Shown one piece after another: positions 10,105 to 22,994 of a stretch of 64,000 bases of DNA. Under the pieces are notes generated by a model. The model did no database searches and was not told where the DNA came from. It saw only the letters and a list, made by a program, of their open reading frames with translations. Source of the DNA: Chloranthus sessilifolius (taxonomy: Eukaryota > Streptophyta > Magnoliopsida > Chloranthales > Chloranthaceae). The DNA lies in contig CM037590.1 in the NCBI GenBank assembly GCA_021018995.1, forward strand, positions 72,387,597 to 72,451,596, given 5' to 3'. Position 1 is the stretch's first letter, and each line of letters starts with the position of its first letter. The translations under genes and the position numbers were made by a program.

Positions 10105-11493
10105 ATGTTGAGCGAAGAAGAAGACCACTGGAGGAACCTTACTGACATCGAATTAGGAGATCTCCTGAGGGCAGAACGCTTGAAATTACTTGAGGAAACT
10201 AACCGCCCCCGGGATGAAGAACTAGGATCTGACAATGAATTTGCCTACCAACCCATACTTTATCATTGGCGGTGTCCACGCCGTTGTCCTTACCCAGAAA
10301 CACCATTTTGTAACTTGTGCACATCTGTCCTAATACGGTGTGAAAGAGGCATCCTGCGAGAAATTCAGTGGACAACCACGGAAGAAGAAACTCACGTCGC
10401 CCTCATAGAATTTGAGGAGGAACTTGAGCTAGATACTCCCTAGTCCCCGAACGCGCTGCAACTTCAGATATTTTGGAAATTCTTCGAGGAAGAATGGAAA
10501 CCACCACCAAGCGATGATGAGGATTATTGGATAGATCTCCCCGCACTTTAATTAGCAGAATAGATCAACCAACGCCTCCAGGCACTATCAGACCAAGAAG
10601 ATGAGCTCGATGCCAGTCTTGAAGGATGGGAATGTCCTTGGGGATTTCCCTGCATCTGTTACCTATATCAGCCTCCTTGACATGCATGTGCACTCATCCT
10701 AGTGTACTATGAAGTTCAGGAAAGAGAATTTGCTGACCCTAGGGATTATCAAGAAGACGAGCCCCGACAGGAAGGACAACTTCACTCTAACTCAGAGGAC
10801 GAAAGCCTATTCAACTATGATCTCCAAACCCTTTTCGAAGATGAAGTGGTCAACATGCTAAAAGAAGTAGGGACATCAACAGCACCACCACCAGCATCGC
10901 TCATCCAGAGGATTACACCCGATGAGGACTACAAAAACAAGCTAACCTCAGAACGAGTTTGCATTACCAGAAAAATTACACGAACGGCTCCAGCAGCCGT
11001 CTCGCCCCCTCAATTGGAGGAAATAACTTTGTCGGTTCTTTTTCAGGCAACCGATCCTGTATCATACTTATTATCAAAAATAAAAAAAATAGAAAATCTG
11101 AAAAACCATAAAAATCTAAAAATACAAAAGCCTAAAAAAGTAGAAAATTTCATAAAAGAGAGGGAGCCCTTCATCCCAATACCATCCGATGACCCACCAA
11201 GGGACCTTTCCCTTATGGCTACAGGCATCGATCACGCTGACAAAGAAGTAATAGCAGATATACAGAATCTACCTATGGAGCCTCACACCGACTCTGATCG
11301 GTGTGACCCTACTACCCTTTCCTCACGATGCCGTCGAGCGTCCGAACAAAGCAGTAAGCAGGTAATCATACTCGACGAGATACTCCACGACTTCGAGAGG
11401 AGAATCAATAGCCTCGATTTATACTTGACTAAGGACATGGCGGTCATTAGCAGTCCTGATGAAGGGTTACCTCTCACAAAACTAACTCTCTAG
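10105..11493 (+). pseudogene. outer acidic linker between G-patch and RT
   Basis: Two open stretches (10105-10443 and 10702-11493) encode acidic, low-complexity protein. I recognise no catalytic domain. The first contains Cys/Trp-rich segments (YHWRCPRRCPYPE, FCNLCTSVLIRC) that recur near 10640-10700, suggesting a duplicated acidic-Cys module. The second has a Lys-rich tract at about 11065-11150 (KIKKIENLKNHKNLKIQKPK). A Lys/Ile-rich tract sits at the same place in the inner element. Confidence 0.5.
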
Positions 11494-11499
11494 TGTAGC

Positions 11500-12480
11500 C
11501 ATTTTGCAGTCTATGAACTCACGGATGATGAAGGAGCACTAGCCGCTGAAGAAACACAGGACTTTCAACAGGTCATCAAGCGCTTCGACAAGCAAACTCA
11601 AGCCGCCACATTACCCACTAAAGAAATCAACTTTGGCACTGAGGAGAAGCCCAAGAAGCTGCTAATTAGCACAACACTCAACCCAAAGGAACGACAATAG
11701 GTTATCCAACTCCTACAAGACCACCTCGGCTCTTTTGCATGGTCCTACGAAGACATGCTTGAACTGGACCGAAGCCTAGTAGAACATCGTCTAGTCCTGG
11801 AACCCGATGTGAAACTTGTTAAGCTAAAACTTAGAAGGATGCACCCACAAGTTGCACCCCAAGTCAAAGACGAAGTTGACAAACTACACAAAGCAAAATT
11901 CACCCGAGTTGCCCTCTTTCCCAAATGGGTCGTCAACATAGTACCTGTCGCTAAGAAAGACAGCAGAGTCTGGATATGCATCGACTTTCGAAACCTCAAC
12001 CAAGCATGCCCAAAAGATGATTTCCCACTCTCGCATATTGACACTCTGGTCGATAACACCGCCGGACATGAGATGTTATCCTTTATGGATGGTTTCTCTG
12101 GGTATAGTCAGATTAGATTAGTAGAGCCCGACCAAGAGAAGACTTCTTTCACCATGCCATGGGGGACTTACTGCTACGTTGTCATGCCTTTTGACCTTAA
12201 GAAAATAGGAGCCACATACCAACGCGCCATGATGGCTATATTTCATGACATGATGCATAAATGTGTAAAAGTCTACATCGATGACATATTAGTGAAGTCC
12301 CAAACCTGGGCAGGACATGCTGAATCACTCCGACCCATATTACAAAGATCCGAGACATATCAATTGAAAATGAACCCAAAGAAATGCTTGTTCGGAGTCA
12401 CCTCCGGAAAACTACTCGGCTTCATAGTTAGTAATTGAGGGATTGAAGTCGACCCTGTAAAAGTCAGAGCTCCTTGAGAT
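11500..12480 (+). pseudogene. outer reverse transcriptase
   Basis: RT copies the RNA genome into DNA. The frame includes SFAWSYEDM, VKLVKLKLRRMHP, the fingers motif WICIDFRNLNQACPKDDFPL, MDGFSGYSQIRL, TMPWGTYCYVVMPF, ATYQRAM and the catalytic YIDDIL motif at about 12274-12291, then KKCLFGVTSGKLLGFIVSN. All expected gypsy RT blocks are present in order and the YxDD Asp pair is intact. The domain is broken by TAG at 11698-11700, a stop after LGFIVSN (12436-12438) and a frameshift near 12470. Confidence 0.9.
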
Positions 12481-13027
12481 GCCACCTCCCAGCAACATCA
12501 AAGAATTACGAGGTCTGATAGAAAGATTATAATTCATCTCCCAACACTCAGACAGATGCGACCCTTTCTACATACTACTTAAAGGAGGTGCCGAATACAA
12601 GTGGGATGACCAGTGTCAACAAGCCTTTCATAGTACCAAAACATACCTCCTCAACCCACCAATACTATCACCACCAATTCCTGGAAAACCCCTGATCCTC
12701 TATGTGTCAACTAATGAAAAAATAATGGGGGTAATCTTAGGACAATATGAAGAAGATGACAAGAGAGAGAGGGCCATTTACTACCTCAGCAGGATGATGG
12801 TCGAATATGAACGGAAATACACTCCAATGGAGAAGACATGCCTCGCACTAGTGTGGGCCTCAACGAAACTACGACATTACTTCATAGCACACAGGATATT
12901 AGTGCTAGCACGCATGGACCCTCTGAAGTATATATTCGAAAAGCCCGCTACATCTAGAAAAATCGCTCGCTGGCATATGCTATTACAGGAGTTTGACATC
13001 ACCTATGTCATGTAAAAATCGATTAAA
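12481..13027 (+). pseudogene. outer RNase H (first) and thumb/connection
   Basis: The frame continues the RT with ELRGLIERL and KWDDQCQQAFHSTKTYLL (connection), then the RNase H core: YVSTNEKIMGVILGQYEEDD, AIYYLSRMMVEYERKYTPME, CLALVWASTKLRHYF, MDPLKYIFEKPA. In Ty3/gypsy elements this domain degrades the RNA template. Stops at about 12529 and at 13013-13015 interrupt it. Confidence 0.85.
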
Positions 13028-13490
13028 GGACAGGAAATTGCTAATTACCTCACAGACCTCCCACTCCCAGACAGTGAGTTCGTGCATGCATATTTCCCTG
13101 ATAAAGACCTACTCATGATTCACCACAAAGAGCCCGACAAGACCTCATGGACACTTTATTTCGATGGCAGTCTCAACCATAAAGGGAAAGGTATCAGGAT
13201 GGTCCTACTAAGCCCAGAAGGAATGGTCATACCTAAAGCCTTTCAACTAGACTTTCCTGTCACTAATAATGTCACAAAGTATGAAGCCTTCATAACTTGA
13301 CTACGAGCAGCATTGCAATTGGGCACCAAGCAGCTGAAAACCATCGGCGACTCCAAGCTCGTAATATTACAAGTCATCAGAGAATGGAAGACCAAAGAGA
13401 GAAGACTGATGGCATACTTAGAAATAGCTCAATACCTAATAAAGAAGTTTAATAAAAATTTCTTTCACACACATCCCTAGACTAGAAATT
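13028..13490 (+). pseudogene. outer second RNase H (aRNH/RVT_3 type)
   Basis: A second RNase H-like domain after the first is a mark of the Tat lineage. Motifs: TLYFDGSLNHKGKG (first Asp present), PVTNNVTKYEAF (the family has NNMAEYEA, so the usual catalytic Glu position reads Lys), and TIGDSKLVILQV (Asp present). TGA at 13298-13300 and a shift near 13460 break it. The same domain in the inner element (37547-36816) is intact. Confidence 0.85.
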
Positions 13491-15007
13491 GAGCTCGTAG
13501 ATTCTCTCGCCACATTAGCCTCTGTCGTTCAAATACCAATCGGACAAAGCATGAAATCCTTTGTTGTCGAAAAGCTAACAGTACCCGCACACGAGGTAGC
13601 ATGGACATTTAAGCAAGAGCTACCTCTCCTCCCTAGGACACAAGAGCAAAATGAAGTAATCAAGCCAGGAAACCCTGCGAAAACAGAAGCCAACGTCGAA
13701 ACCTTTAGATTCGAGAAATCACCCACCGACGATGGACAACCATGAAACTTTGACATATGGAACTTCCTGGAGCATCAACATGTCCCTCCATACGCCACGA
13801 AGATTGAACGAAAAACTATAAGAAATTGATGCGCCAGATTATGCATCTTAGGTGAGATACTATATAAGGAAGCCTTCACTAAAGGAGTACTGCTACAATG
13901 CGTTACGACAGTCGAAGGATAATACATCATCTGAGAAGCACACGCCAACGCCTGCAGTGCCCACACTAGAAGACAAAGAGTCGTAGATCAGATTATATGA
14001 CAAGGCTACTTCTGGCAGATAATGATAAGAGATTGCCACCTTTACATCTAATGCCGTAAGCAATGCCAAGAACATGCCCCTCTCATCAAAGCCCCATCAG
14101 TTTCATTAAACCCTATAACCTCACCATGGCCGTTCTCAATGTGGACCTTCGACATTATTGGGCCTTTCACAGGCACAGTTGGGAACACTCACAAGCACGC
14201 ATTTATCCTCACTGCGACTGAATACTAAACCAAATGGGTAGAAGCTGAATGATAAGTAAGAATCACTGCTTCAATGCTCGTAAAGTTTATCATTTGAAAC
14301 ATCATCACACGATTTGGAGTACCCAGGATGTTTATCACCGACAACGGGTCGTAATTCATTACAGAAAATACAAAGAAATTGTGCAAGAAGTTTAGCATCG
14401 ATCTACATCACTCATCACTGTTCTGCCCTCAAGGCAACAGACAAGTAAAAGCTACTAATAAAACTCTAATCCAGATTCTAAAATGAACAGTGGAGATGAG
14501 CAATGGAGCCAACTAGCTTAAACGATTATCTAAGGAACTTTGGGCCTATAGGACCTCTATTCACACTGGCACTGGCCAAACTCCTTACCTCCTTACCTAT
14601 GGGATGGAAGTAGTCCTACCCTATGAAATACAGATACCATCCTTACGAATTCAACTTAATGACCAGCTATCCTTAGCCGAAAGGAGAATTATTTTGCTCG
14701 CCGAGCTAGAGCAACTTGATGAGACACGTCTAAGGGTAGCTGACCACACTCAGGTATATCAAAGGAGAGTGGCTAGGGCTTACGATAAGAATATCCTTGA
14801 GAGCGATTTTGACGTCAGAGAATTAGTCTTGAAGAAAATCATGCCCTCCAAACACGCCCATCCAAAAAAGAAACGGAAATCGAACTGGGAGGGCCCATAT
14901 GTTATAGCAGGCGCATATCCAGGGAATGCATACAAGTTGGTGAACTAGGATGAGGAAGAACTTCCTAGTCCTTGGAATGCCATGTACCTTAGAAAATACT
15001 ACCCTTA
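13491..15007 (+). pseudogene. outer integrase
   Basis: Integrase inserts the cDNA. The start (13500-13745) is the Tat linker DSLATLASVVQIPI. The zinc-binding region is degenerate (HANACSAHTRRQ, then CRKQCQEHAPL, near 13950-14090). The core has FDIIGPF (Asp), FITDNGS (Asp) and RQVKATNKTLIQ, where relatives have Glu before ATNK; Lys here would be inactivating. The C-terminal part is well kept: LWAYRTSIHTGTGQTPY and a 114-codon frame (14604-14948) ending with NWEGPYVIAGAYPGNAYKL. More than ten stops lie in between. The end LRKYYP-stop at 15007 matches LRKFYS-stop of the inner copy. Confidence 0.88.
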
Positions 15008-16613
15008 ACCCTGTGATCATCACATCTCATAGCCAAATACTTATATCTACCACCCTTGTAGCTGTCATGACCCATTCGTTGGTCGCACGTCTTCAATCCC
15101 CGGAATATCCTTAAAACTTTCTATTTATTGCCCACCTTCTTATTCGGGCAACGTGATCAAAGGACTAGTAATATACCTAACCTCTTTCAAAAGAACAAGT
15201 AACACCCAATTCTCATTTCCCTTCCCCTGCCATTGGAGGAGACGTTAGAGCATGAAAAAATGAAGATGCTAGGTTCAATCAAAACTTACTATTCTTGCAT
15301 TAATAGGTTGCTTTCAGAAAAAATATACATGTACAAAAAATTGAGTGAGAGCAATATGATGAATGAACCAGTCAATGAGCTTAGGAAAGCATAAGCAGGC
15401 CATGAGGACATCTCTGGTAACTCTGCTAGAAATGTATAAGCAAACTGTGAGGGCGTCCCTAGTATCTCGATACTACTAGATATTGTTATAAGGTGGCCGG
15501 AGGAGGATAAACTCCTGCTAACCATAGAATGTGAGACTTTGATGGTATCGAAATATGACAAAGATCTCAATCATGGCACCCCATACCCACCTTGAGAAAA
15601 ATATTGCTACTCATCTCTTTTAGAAAGCATCAGATACAAACTATTCCCCCACATCACTGAGCCTTGCCCCCTCTTCCACTTTTTTATTTTTGAACACTAA
15701 ATTGGAAGCCTCTCAAATATTTCTAGGAATGAAACCAAAAATCAATGAATGACGACTGATGCCATCACCTACTATACCTACCACACTACTCCAGAATAAT
15801 GACCACGGGATAGGATGATCACTTCCAATGGTAGACCCCCGATATACAGCTGATGTAACTAAAACAAATCCCCTGGTTTGATGACACTATCAACAAGCGT
15901 TTCTCCAAAACAAACTCACTAAACACGCATGACTCCCTGTAGACCCAAAATACTTATTGGAAATTTATAAAAGCTCCATTGCACCTCGACATTGAGGCAT
16001 TTTTTTAGAATCGCATGAAGCGCTCCTGCTTGCCCGCAAAGAAGATGCAGAATAACGAAGTCATTCCCCCAAGGGATGCCACCAAAGTTACTACGCTGCT
16101 AGTTATGCTACGCTCCTACACTGGGGCATTTTTATTTTATTTTATTCGCTTTTAGTTATTTTTTTTCCTTGTTGCATTATTTTCCTTTCCCTTTGTAATA
16201 GTAAAGAAAAAAAGAAAGAAAAAAAGAAAAAAAAAAAAAGAAAGAAGGAAAAAAAGAGGTAAAATTCATACCTTTCGCTACCAGGCCCCGGTTTGAGATA
16301 CCTCCCCCCTTAACAATCAGCAAGGGGAAAAATAAAATTACTAACGATCTCACTCTTCATGTGCAAATACAAAAACAACCTTCAATTGTTACTGGGCCAG
16401 CTCAGGAAGCATCCCAGTCCCAATAACAGCTGACAGTGCCAAGAAGAAATAGATAAAGCACGAGAGGTAGCACAAAAGGAAAAGCCGAATCAGGTACATC
16501 TGAACCAAAAATTAACATCAAAATTTTCCTTTTACACCCATCACCGAGGGCTTACCCCATGTATATACGATGAACACGGAAAATGAACACAAAAAATATA
16601 CACACCCATACTC
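15008..16613. other. outer 3' region downstream of integrase
   Basis: No recognised domain on either strand. A moderately long plus-strand frame with stops around 15255-15590 is unrecognised. A GA-rich tract lies at about 16199-16258. On the minus strand this DNA would be the 3' end of the antisense gene at 19038-22810, before the solo LTR split it. Confidence 0.5.
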
Positions 16614-19037
16614 CCTGCTGTTAAGACCTAAAAAGTACCACTTTTCACCCCTTAACTTAATCTCTGTTAGACCCTTAGTCATTTAATAAATGTGTGTTAA
16701 GCCCATTTTGTAGATAATAAGCAGCAGCTGCAGAAAAGGCTCTAACCATGCCAAGAAGCTTACTTTTGCCCCAGAAGTTCCTCAGGAGAAAGGAAGTTGG
16801 ACCCAGACAGAGAATTGGCTATAGCATAGGCACAAGACAACAGCAACAAGCCAAGAAGTGAGCCTCACGTAGATGTCGTAGGGTTCAATTGAATTAGAAA
16901 GAATGCTTCGTGTAGTTGTCATGAGTTTCTGAAGGTAGCACACCAACTGGTCACGCTATTCTCGCGCAGATTGATGACAGAAGGAATTAAAAAGCATACT
17001 TTGCATAGTTCTCGCGAGGCTCAGTTGGAAGCTCTCGCGCAATCTCGCGCAACTCAAGAGCGGAGCATTTAATCTTCGTGTGATTCACTGAGGAGAGAGA
17101 GCTCCAGGCATTCCTTCGCGCAGTGGCCGCGGGATGTAGATCTTCAGAGAACTGCTCGCGTAATTCAGAGGCCTATGCACATTGCTTCTTCGCGAGGATC
17201 CCCGTGAGATTCACCAAGGAATGAACTGCGCGCGCGATTCCCGCACCATTTAAATGGAAAGCGCAATCTCGAGACGATCAGAGTAATCCCACGATGACCA
17301 AACTATCTATCCTGCGACTGCAAGAGCTTCAAGTCAATTCAATCCCATGATGCCAACTCTATCACGCGACAAGACCTGGAAATCCTTTCTACCTAGCGAG
17401 GCTCGGGACCTTAACTCCCCCCCTTCTGCAGGGGCAGTCTGGGAACTTCCAACAGCTAGGGCACGCACTCCAATACTCCAATCTCCATTCACACCCCTCG
17501 AGGCATCCAAGGAAAAAAAATGGGTCATGATTGCATCGATAAAATTAGGGTTTTCCTAACCCTAATGCTCCCACAGCTGACTGCTATATAAGCCTAAGCC
17601 TAGTTTAGGTTTAGGGGGACTTTTGTACTACATCTTCTTGAATCAGCTGTAGAGTTCCAGTAGGCTAAGGTTAGGGTTTAGGTAGTTTCTTTTTTCTTTT
17701 CCTTCTCTCCATAGTCCAACACTTGCTGGTTATGCCTTTGTATGTCTATTTGGAATAGTTTTAATGGAGTTTTATAATAGGATCTTATGCATGTATGGGA
17801 TTGAAGTTTGCGGATTGTTCTGTACAAGGCTGCTGCCTTGAGATCCTCCATTGCTAAGGAGGATTGTTTTAAGGATTCATTCAGATCCAAGTGACTTGTG
17901 TGTCTAGGCTAAGCACATATGCAGGCCTATGCCCCACCACAGGATCCACTAAATCTGAATTCCCATGGTAGCCTGAGCTGGTAGCCTTGTGAATATGGTG
18001 GTGGCAGTAATCTTCTTGTTATGTCTCAGACCTCTATGAGGAGGATAACCTCTGTGGATTGTCTGTGACCATTTAAGTGGACAGGTTATAGCCCTAGGGT
18101 GAGGCCAATCCACAGATCTAAGACAGATTCTTCTTCTCTGTACTTATGTTTGTAGCCCTGTGAGAGATTGTGCAGAGACAGACTCCCCTATATTTGTATA
18201 GACCCACCATCAGATGGCAGATCTGATATGGCTGTAGAGATTGTAGGCTTGTGACTGGATCAATGCTGTCTTTCTAAAGCAGTGAACAACTAGGCCTAAA
18301 GCTAATACTCAAACTCTTACTGGTCCTGTGTGTCTAGGCTAGTGCACATTACAGGCCTAGCCCCACACACAGAACTTTAGAGGTTGAGGTTCTTATGGAT
18401 TCCTGAGCTGGTAGCCTGGATGAAGTAGTGCCTACAGTGATAAACATGTTCTGACCCACCTATGGACTGTGGTTCCCCTATTGGATAGTCTGTGACCATT
18501 TGAGTGGAAAGGTTATAGCCATAAGGGATTAGATCATGGCACAGGGGTGAGTTGGATTCCTTCTCCTCTTTGGTGATAATGTAGCCATTGGACAGGACTT
18601 CTATAGCAGCAGATCTGAGTCTGAGTTATAAAACCCATCAGATCTGTACCTAATAGCTTACTTCTCACCCTTTTTATATTTATTTTCTCACACTCCATTT
18701 TTCTCAACCATTTCTGTAGTTTAGGCATTAGGTTATCTTAGGATTTAAACATTAGTGACCTTAAATCCCCTTCCATTTAGGATTACCAGATCTATAGTCA
18801 AATCTGGAGGGCCTACTAAAGAAGGCTCCCTTGGAGCTTTAGATCAATTTTCCCTGTGGGACAAACTCTTACTTAGTAAAACTTGCTACAACAGGCCTTG
18901 TATCTTGCAGGTCTGTGTATTTTTAGACTTGCTGCTCTGTAGTTTTCAATCCACCTTTGATTCAGTTTCACTAACACATTCTTATCACTGTTTCCAATAA
19001 AGTTAGTAGCAAGCATCTAAAATACTTCAACACCTGC
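16614..19037. mobile_element. solo LTR of a different family with target duplication CCTGC
   Basis: The unit 16619-19032 (2414 bp) starts TGTTAAGACCTAAAAAGTAC and ends ACTTCAACA. The five bases CCTGC precede it (16614-16618) and follow it (19033-19037). It has no coding domain and no second LTR, so it is a solo LTR left by recombination between LTRs. A TATA-like CTATATAAGCC lies at about 17583. The region 17050-17260 is rich in CTCGCG motifs. It resembles neither Tat family in the window. It inserted into the 3' part of the outer element's antisense gene. Confidence 0.85.
17890..18560. repeat. imperfect duplication inside the solo LTR (unit about 430 bp)
   Basis: Segments near 17895-18110 recur near 18328-18530. 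Both contain TGTGTCTAGGCTA, ACAGGCCTA, TGAGCTGGTAGCCT, and GTCTGTGACCATTT followed by GTTATAGCC. The spacing between matching words is about 430 bp. Confidence 0.7.
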
Positions 19038-22000
19038 ACTGCCTCTGGGATGGTCGCTCCCCACTATCCCCAGTGTTGTCAGCTCAGAGATCAGGAGTCT
19101 GGTCCTCCAAAAGTGTGAGCCCAGCACCCGGGGTCGGTGGACAATCCTGGAAATGAGGAGGCCCCACAACTGAACCCCCCTCACTAGCCTGACTAGCAGA
19201 CCACCTCGATCGAGAAAGAGGAGGATACCCAGCAAGAAACTCCTAAATAACAGAATCCTCACGGACATAATCTCTGACACGGTCATGTGTCGTGCGATGA
19301 GACTACCCTGCCGAGGAACCCGTAGCGCTCGACTTTGATCTGGCAAGCTGACCAACCATCCTGCGCACTCCCCGCTCACTCCTCATCAAACGACACTGCG
19401 GCTGATCTATCGACGCCTGCATCTCCCCCCCGTGTCATCGGACACGCAGCCTCCAATGCCTCAATCTGAGTCCCCTGCGCAATGATCAGATCCACCAGTA
19501 GGTCCTCACGACTGTGCGCATCACCAAGGCCCCGCCTCACCCCCAAAGTAACACGTGCTCGAGCTACCTCTAGACGTGACTCCTCGAGCTGTCGAACCTG
19601 CACGTCCACACCAAGTCAGAAGACCAATACACTCACAAAGGAAGGAAAAGTTGAAGAGAAAGAAGTATACCAAATCCACCCTCTCCCTAAGGAGACGCTC
19701 GACAATCGCGACAGTCATCGGATCAGTTGGTGACACTGAAGGGAAAACAAATGTGGATGGCTGCAACGTGGAATAATAAATGCGTCAGATAACCAAACCC
19801 CTAATGAGCAATCACAAATAGATAACGAACACACTAACTAGAACACACCTGAGAAGGAGCAGGAACGGACCACTAAGGGGGAGCCTTATGAGCAGAGTCT
19901 GAAATGACCTACGAAATAGGCAAACAAACCAATACAAGATATGTCAGAACAAAGTAAGTGAAATAACCTGAATTGAATTACACTAAATGAACAAAGTAAT
20001 TATACCTGACTTTGGGCACAGAGAAGCAGCAGTCGCCTCCCTCGTCTAGAGATCCTCGGCAAGACGACGCTGAAAAGACATAACACATGATATCGACAAA
20101 TTACTAAACCACACAAAATTAAATAACCCAGGAGATAAAAGAAACTCACCCAATGCTCCAACTCGGCTCGGAGCTGAGCCATCGTCGGATCCTCCCAACT
20201 AGAAGAAGCAACTGAAGACGGACCAAACGTTGGAGCGAAATCTCCAACGGCGGCAAGCTCCGCCCTCTGCAAGTATCAATAAACACACATCAGACCTGAC
20301 CAGTTTACAAATGATAACGAATAATTAAAACTAGTACAAACCCTCACCAGTCGATCAACCTCAGAACATAGACTAGCCACCATCTCCGGTCAGTCGTCAC
20401 GACCGCAGATACTTCCTAGCAATGCAATCTTTGCTGACGGGTGACCTCGCTCTCTCTCTCAGTCTGATAAATAAGGACCAAACAAGACTATTAAGCTAAG
20501 TTGGCTAGGGATAGAAATAGACTAAACTCGTAAATAAGTACACTCACCAGAGATCGTCGGGTCTTAGCTAGCTGAACCCTCAGCTCATCCTCTGCTGCCC
20601 TAGCCTGAGCGACCGAGGAAGCTAGAGAATGCAACATCTCCTTGTCAGGACGAGAAGCGCACCCTGTCTGCTCCATCTCCCTATGAAGGGCGTCCAACGC
20701 TCCATGGACAACCGTGGTAAGATGGCCCTGCTCTAGTGCGGCCAATCTCTCCCTCAATGCCGATGCCGACTCAGGTCCACCGACCACGAAAGAGCCACTC
20801 CCGTGGAAGGGACGTGTGAAGAGGCGCCCGCTACCCAATTCCCCGAACCATCTCACAAACTCGGGCATTTGCCTCATCATGTGCCCCCATCACCCTGGTT
20901 GCCCCAGCTCTAAAATCGGCCATCTAATCTATCATCTATTTCACGAAGTCCCGACCAGGGTGACCAGTCATCCTCTTTGCCACCCTGTGGCGAATCTCCC
21001 AAGGAACTCCCTGCGGAAGCCCCAACTGACGTGTCACCTGGGATAGGTGGATCCACTCAACCTTCCCAAAGCAATGGACTCAGATATCCACGTCAAAGAA
21101 AGGCTGACCAGATCGTACCATCGGCACACCGACGTCCTCCTCGGCCGTGTAGGGCCTCCAAATCACCTACAACCAAATAAACAAGTCAACCATCAGTGTA
21201 GCCTTAAAGCCTAAAAGCCCAAAACAAAACAAAATGAGACAAAATGTGTACATGTGATATATACCTACCCCTCATGCATGTCCTCGAAAAGACCACGCGC
21301 GGTCTGAAGATCCGAAGACCAACGTCGATGCCCCAACGCTATCCTTCACACATGCATTCACAAGAATGTGAAAGTAACCTCTACTGAAACACGCGGAGGA
21401 AGGAAGGTGAAATGATCGTACTCCCAAAATTGGAACACATAAAACACTAAAAAAAAAAAGTCACTGCAGTGAAAGACTAGACAACAAAGACCATGCAACA
21501 CTAATAATTAACTAAAATCCACATGAAGAAAGGGAAGGAAACCCCTGATCTTTGCGACACCTCGTCCTCAACGGTAGAGCTGCTCGTAGATATGCGCCAA
21601 CGTGACTGCATCCCAAGTATAAGTAGGGACCCGATCCAAATCCCCCAGAAGTCCCAAAAATAACTCGGTGATACACCCGAGTTGATGAAGAAAAGAGCAC
21701 TGCACTGAAGAAGTGCATCAAAAAGTCTCGGAGAACTCGATCCGCCACTAACCCCGGCTCAACTACGGCCTCCTAGAGGGCCATCACCTTGCAACGCACT
21801 TGGAATAGCACCCTCGATTCTGAATGATGCCTCGGAGGGACGAACTCGCTGGCAAAAGTGTCAAAAAACTAAGTGACTCAGACCATCCCTGGCCCCAAAC
21901 CACTCGACAGATATGCGACACCGAGAATCTCTTCGCACACCCTCAAAAAATATCCGGCCATCTGCCTTGTGATCGGCTCCCCCTTAAAATGGAGCCCTGT

Positions 22001-22810
22001 AATGAAGACCCAATCCTCCGAGATTGGTAGCATCATCCCAACTGGGAAAAGTAGTGCCTGCTGCCCCTCGCTCCACCTCTCCAGGATCGCTACAATCAGA
22101 CCACGATCAACCTAAAAGGGCTCCAACTCTAGGATTGACCCAAAGCTGAAAGACGCCAATCGTGCTTGTTGGAACTCAGGCAAGGTGCGATACAACGTAT
22201 GAGACTCAGACCACGCCAAGCTGATAGCCAGCTGCAGAGGCTCCTGCCGAATAATAAAGCATAGACAAAAATAAAGATATGACATAAGACTAGAACCTAC
22301 GACTATGCTAAGCAATGAAAGTAAACCACCACAATAATTTACGATGAACATGCGTAACACGATAAAAGCACTACAAAAAAGTAACCTAGATATGGCCTAG
22401 AACTAGATACACCTTATGCACACAACCAATAACAAAGCAAGTTCAACGTAAATAAGAGGGTTTCCAAATCCTAGGAAGCCTACGTTATAACCTAAATGCC
22501 TAAGCAATAAAAGGAACTCTTGCTCACGGGTACCTAGTTGGTCTCGCGCAAAGAACTCCTCCAATGGGATGTGCCTCCCATCCTGATCCTCAGCACCCTC
22601 ATCCTTAGTTACACCCTCATCCTCGGGTACCTCCTCCCTAATCACCACCTTATCACCCTCAGGTACCTCCTCTCTGCTCATCACCCCAACATCCTCTTCT
22701 AAGGCCCCAACATCAGCCCGAGCCTCAGAAGCCTCACCTATCTCCCTGATCATCAACCCCTCCAACTCGGAGTCGGTGAGGTTTGGTCTACCACTACCCT
22801 CAGACTCCAT
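19038..22810 (-). pseudogene. outer antisense gene: plant mobile domain plus coiled coil, spliced, broken
   Basis: This gene is antisense to the outer gag-pol. Exon 1 starts at ATG 22810 (MESEGSGRPNLTDSELEG) and is acidic. A splice acceptor CGGCAG/GAGCC puts exon 2 at 22243 downward. It has ILERWSEGQQALLFPVGMML and EDWVFITGLHFKGEPITR, matching the plant mobile domain pattern 'erW..eT.tFh...gEmt.TleDv..itGL.i.GepV', then FFSAVLFSSTRVYHRVIF and GPYLYLGCSHVGAYLRAAL. A later exon (acceptor TTGTAG near 21155) reads VIWRPYTAEEDVGVPMV and TRQLGLPQGVPWE. Exons at about 20870-20540, 20272-20155 and 19609-19376 encode a coiled coil (LRERLAALEQGHL, DELRVQLAKTRRSL) ending before a GTGAGT-type donor. In-frame stops (for example 22112-22114) show decay. 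Plant mobile domain proteins such as MAIN/MAIL1 act in transposon silencing. The function here is unknown. Confidence 0.7.
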
Positions 22811-22980
22811 CCCAGAAGAAAGAACTCAAGAAACTGAAAAGAATGCAAGAAACGGCGACTAAAATGGACGACCGGATAGCGAGATATCGCGAAAACACAG
22901 AAATTAGAGCACAAGAAGACAAGAAAACAGAGAATCAAAGAAGAAAACGGATAGCGCGGGAAGAACAAAGATTTTCCAAG

Positions 22981-22988
22981 TATAAATA
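22981..22988 (-). promoter_or_regulatory. TATA-like element of the outer antisense gene
   Basis: On the minus strand this reads CTCTATTTATACTTGG, about 170 bases upstream of the ATG at 22810 and directly downstream of the dyad array. TATTTATA is a variant TATA box. The plus strand reads TATAAATA, so orientation is not certain. Confidence 0.45.
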
Positions 22989-22994
22989 GAGCAT

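Noticed and set aside
15289..15570. 93-codon hydrophobic minus-strand frame
   Set aside because: No start context, domain or partner. The plus strand is equally uninformative, and it lies in decayed element DNA.
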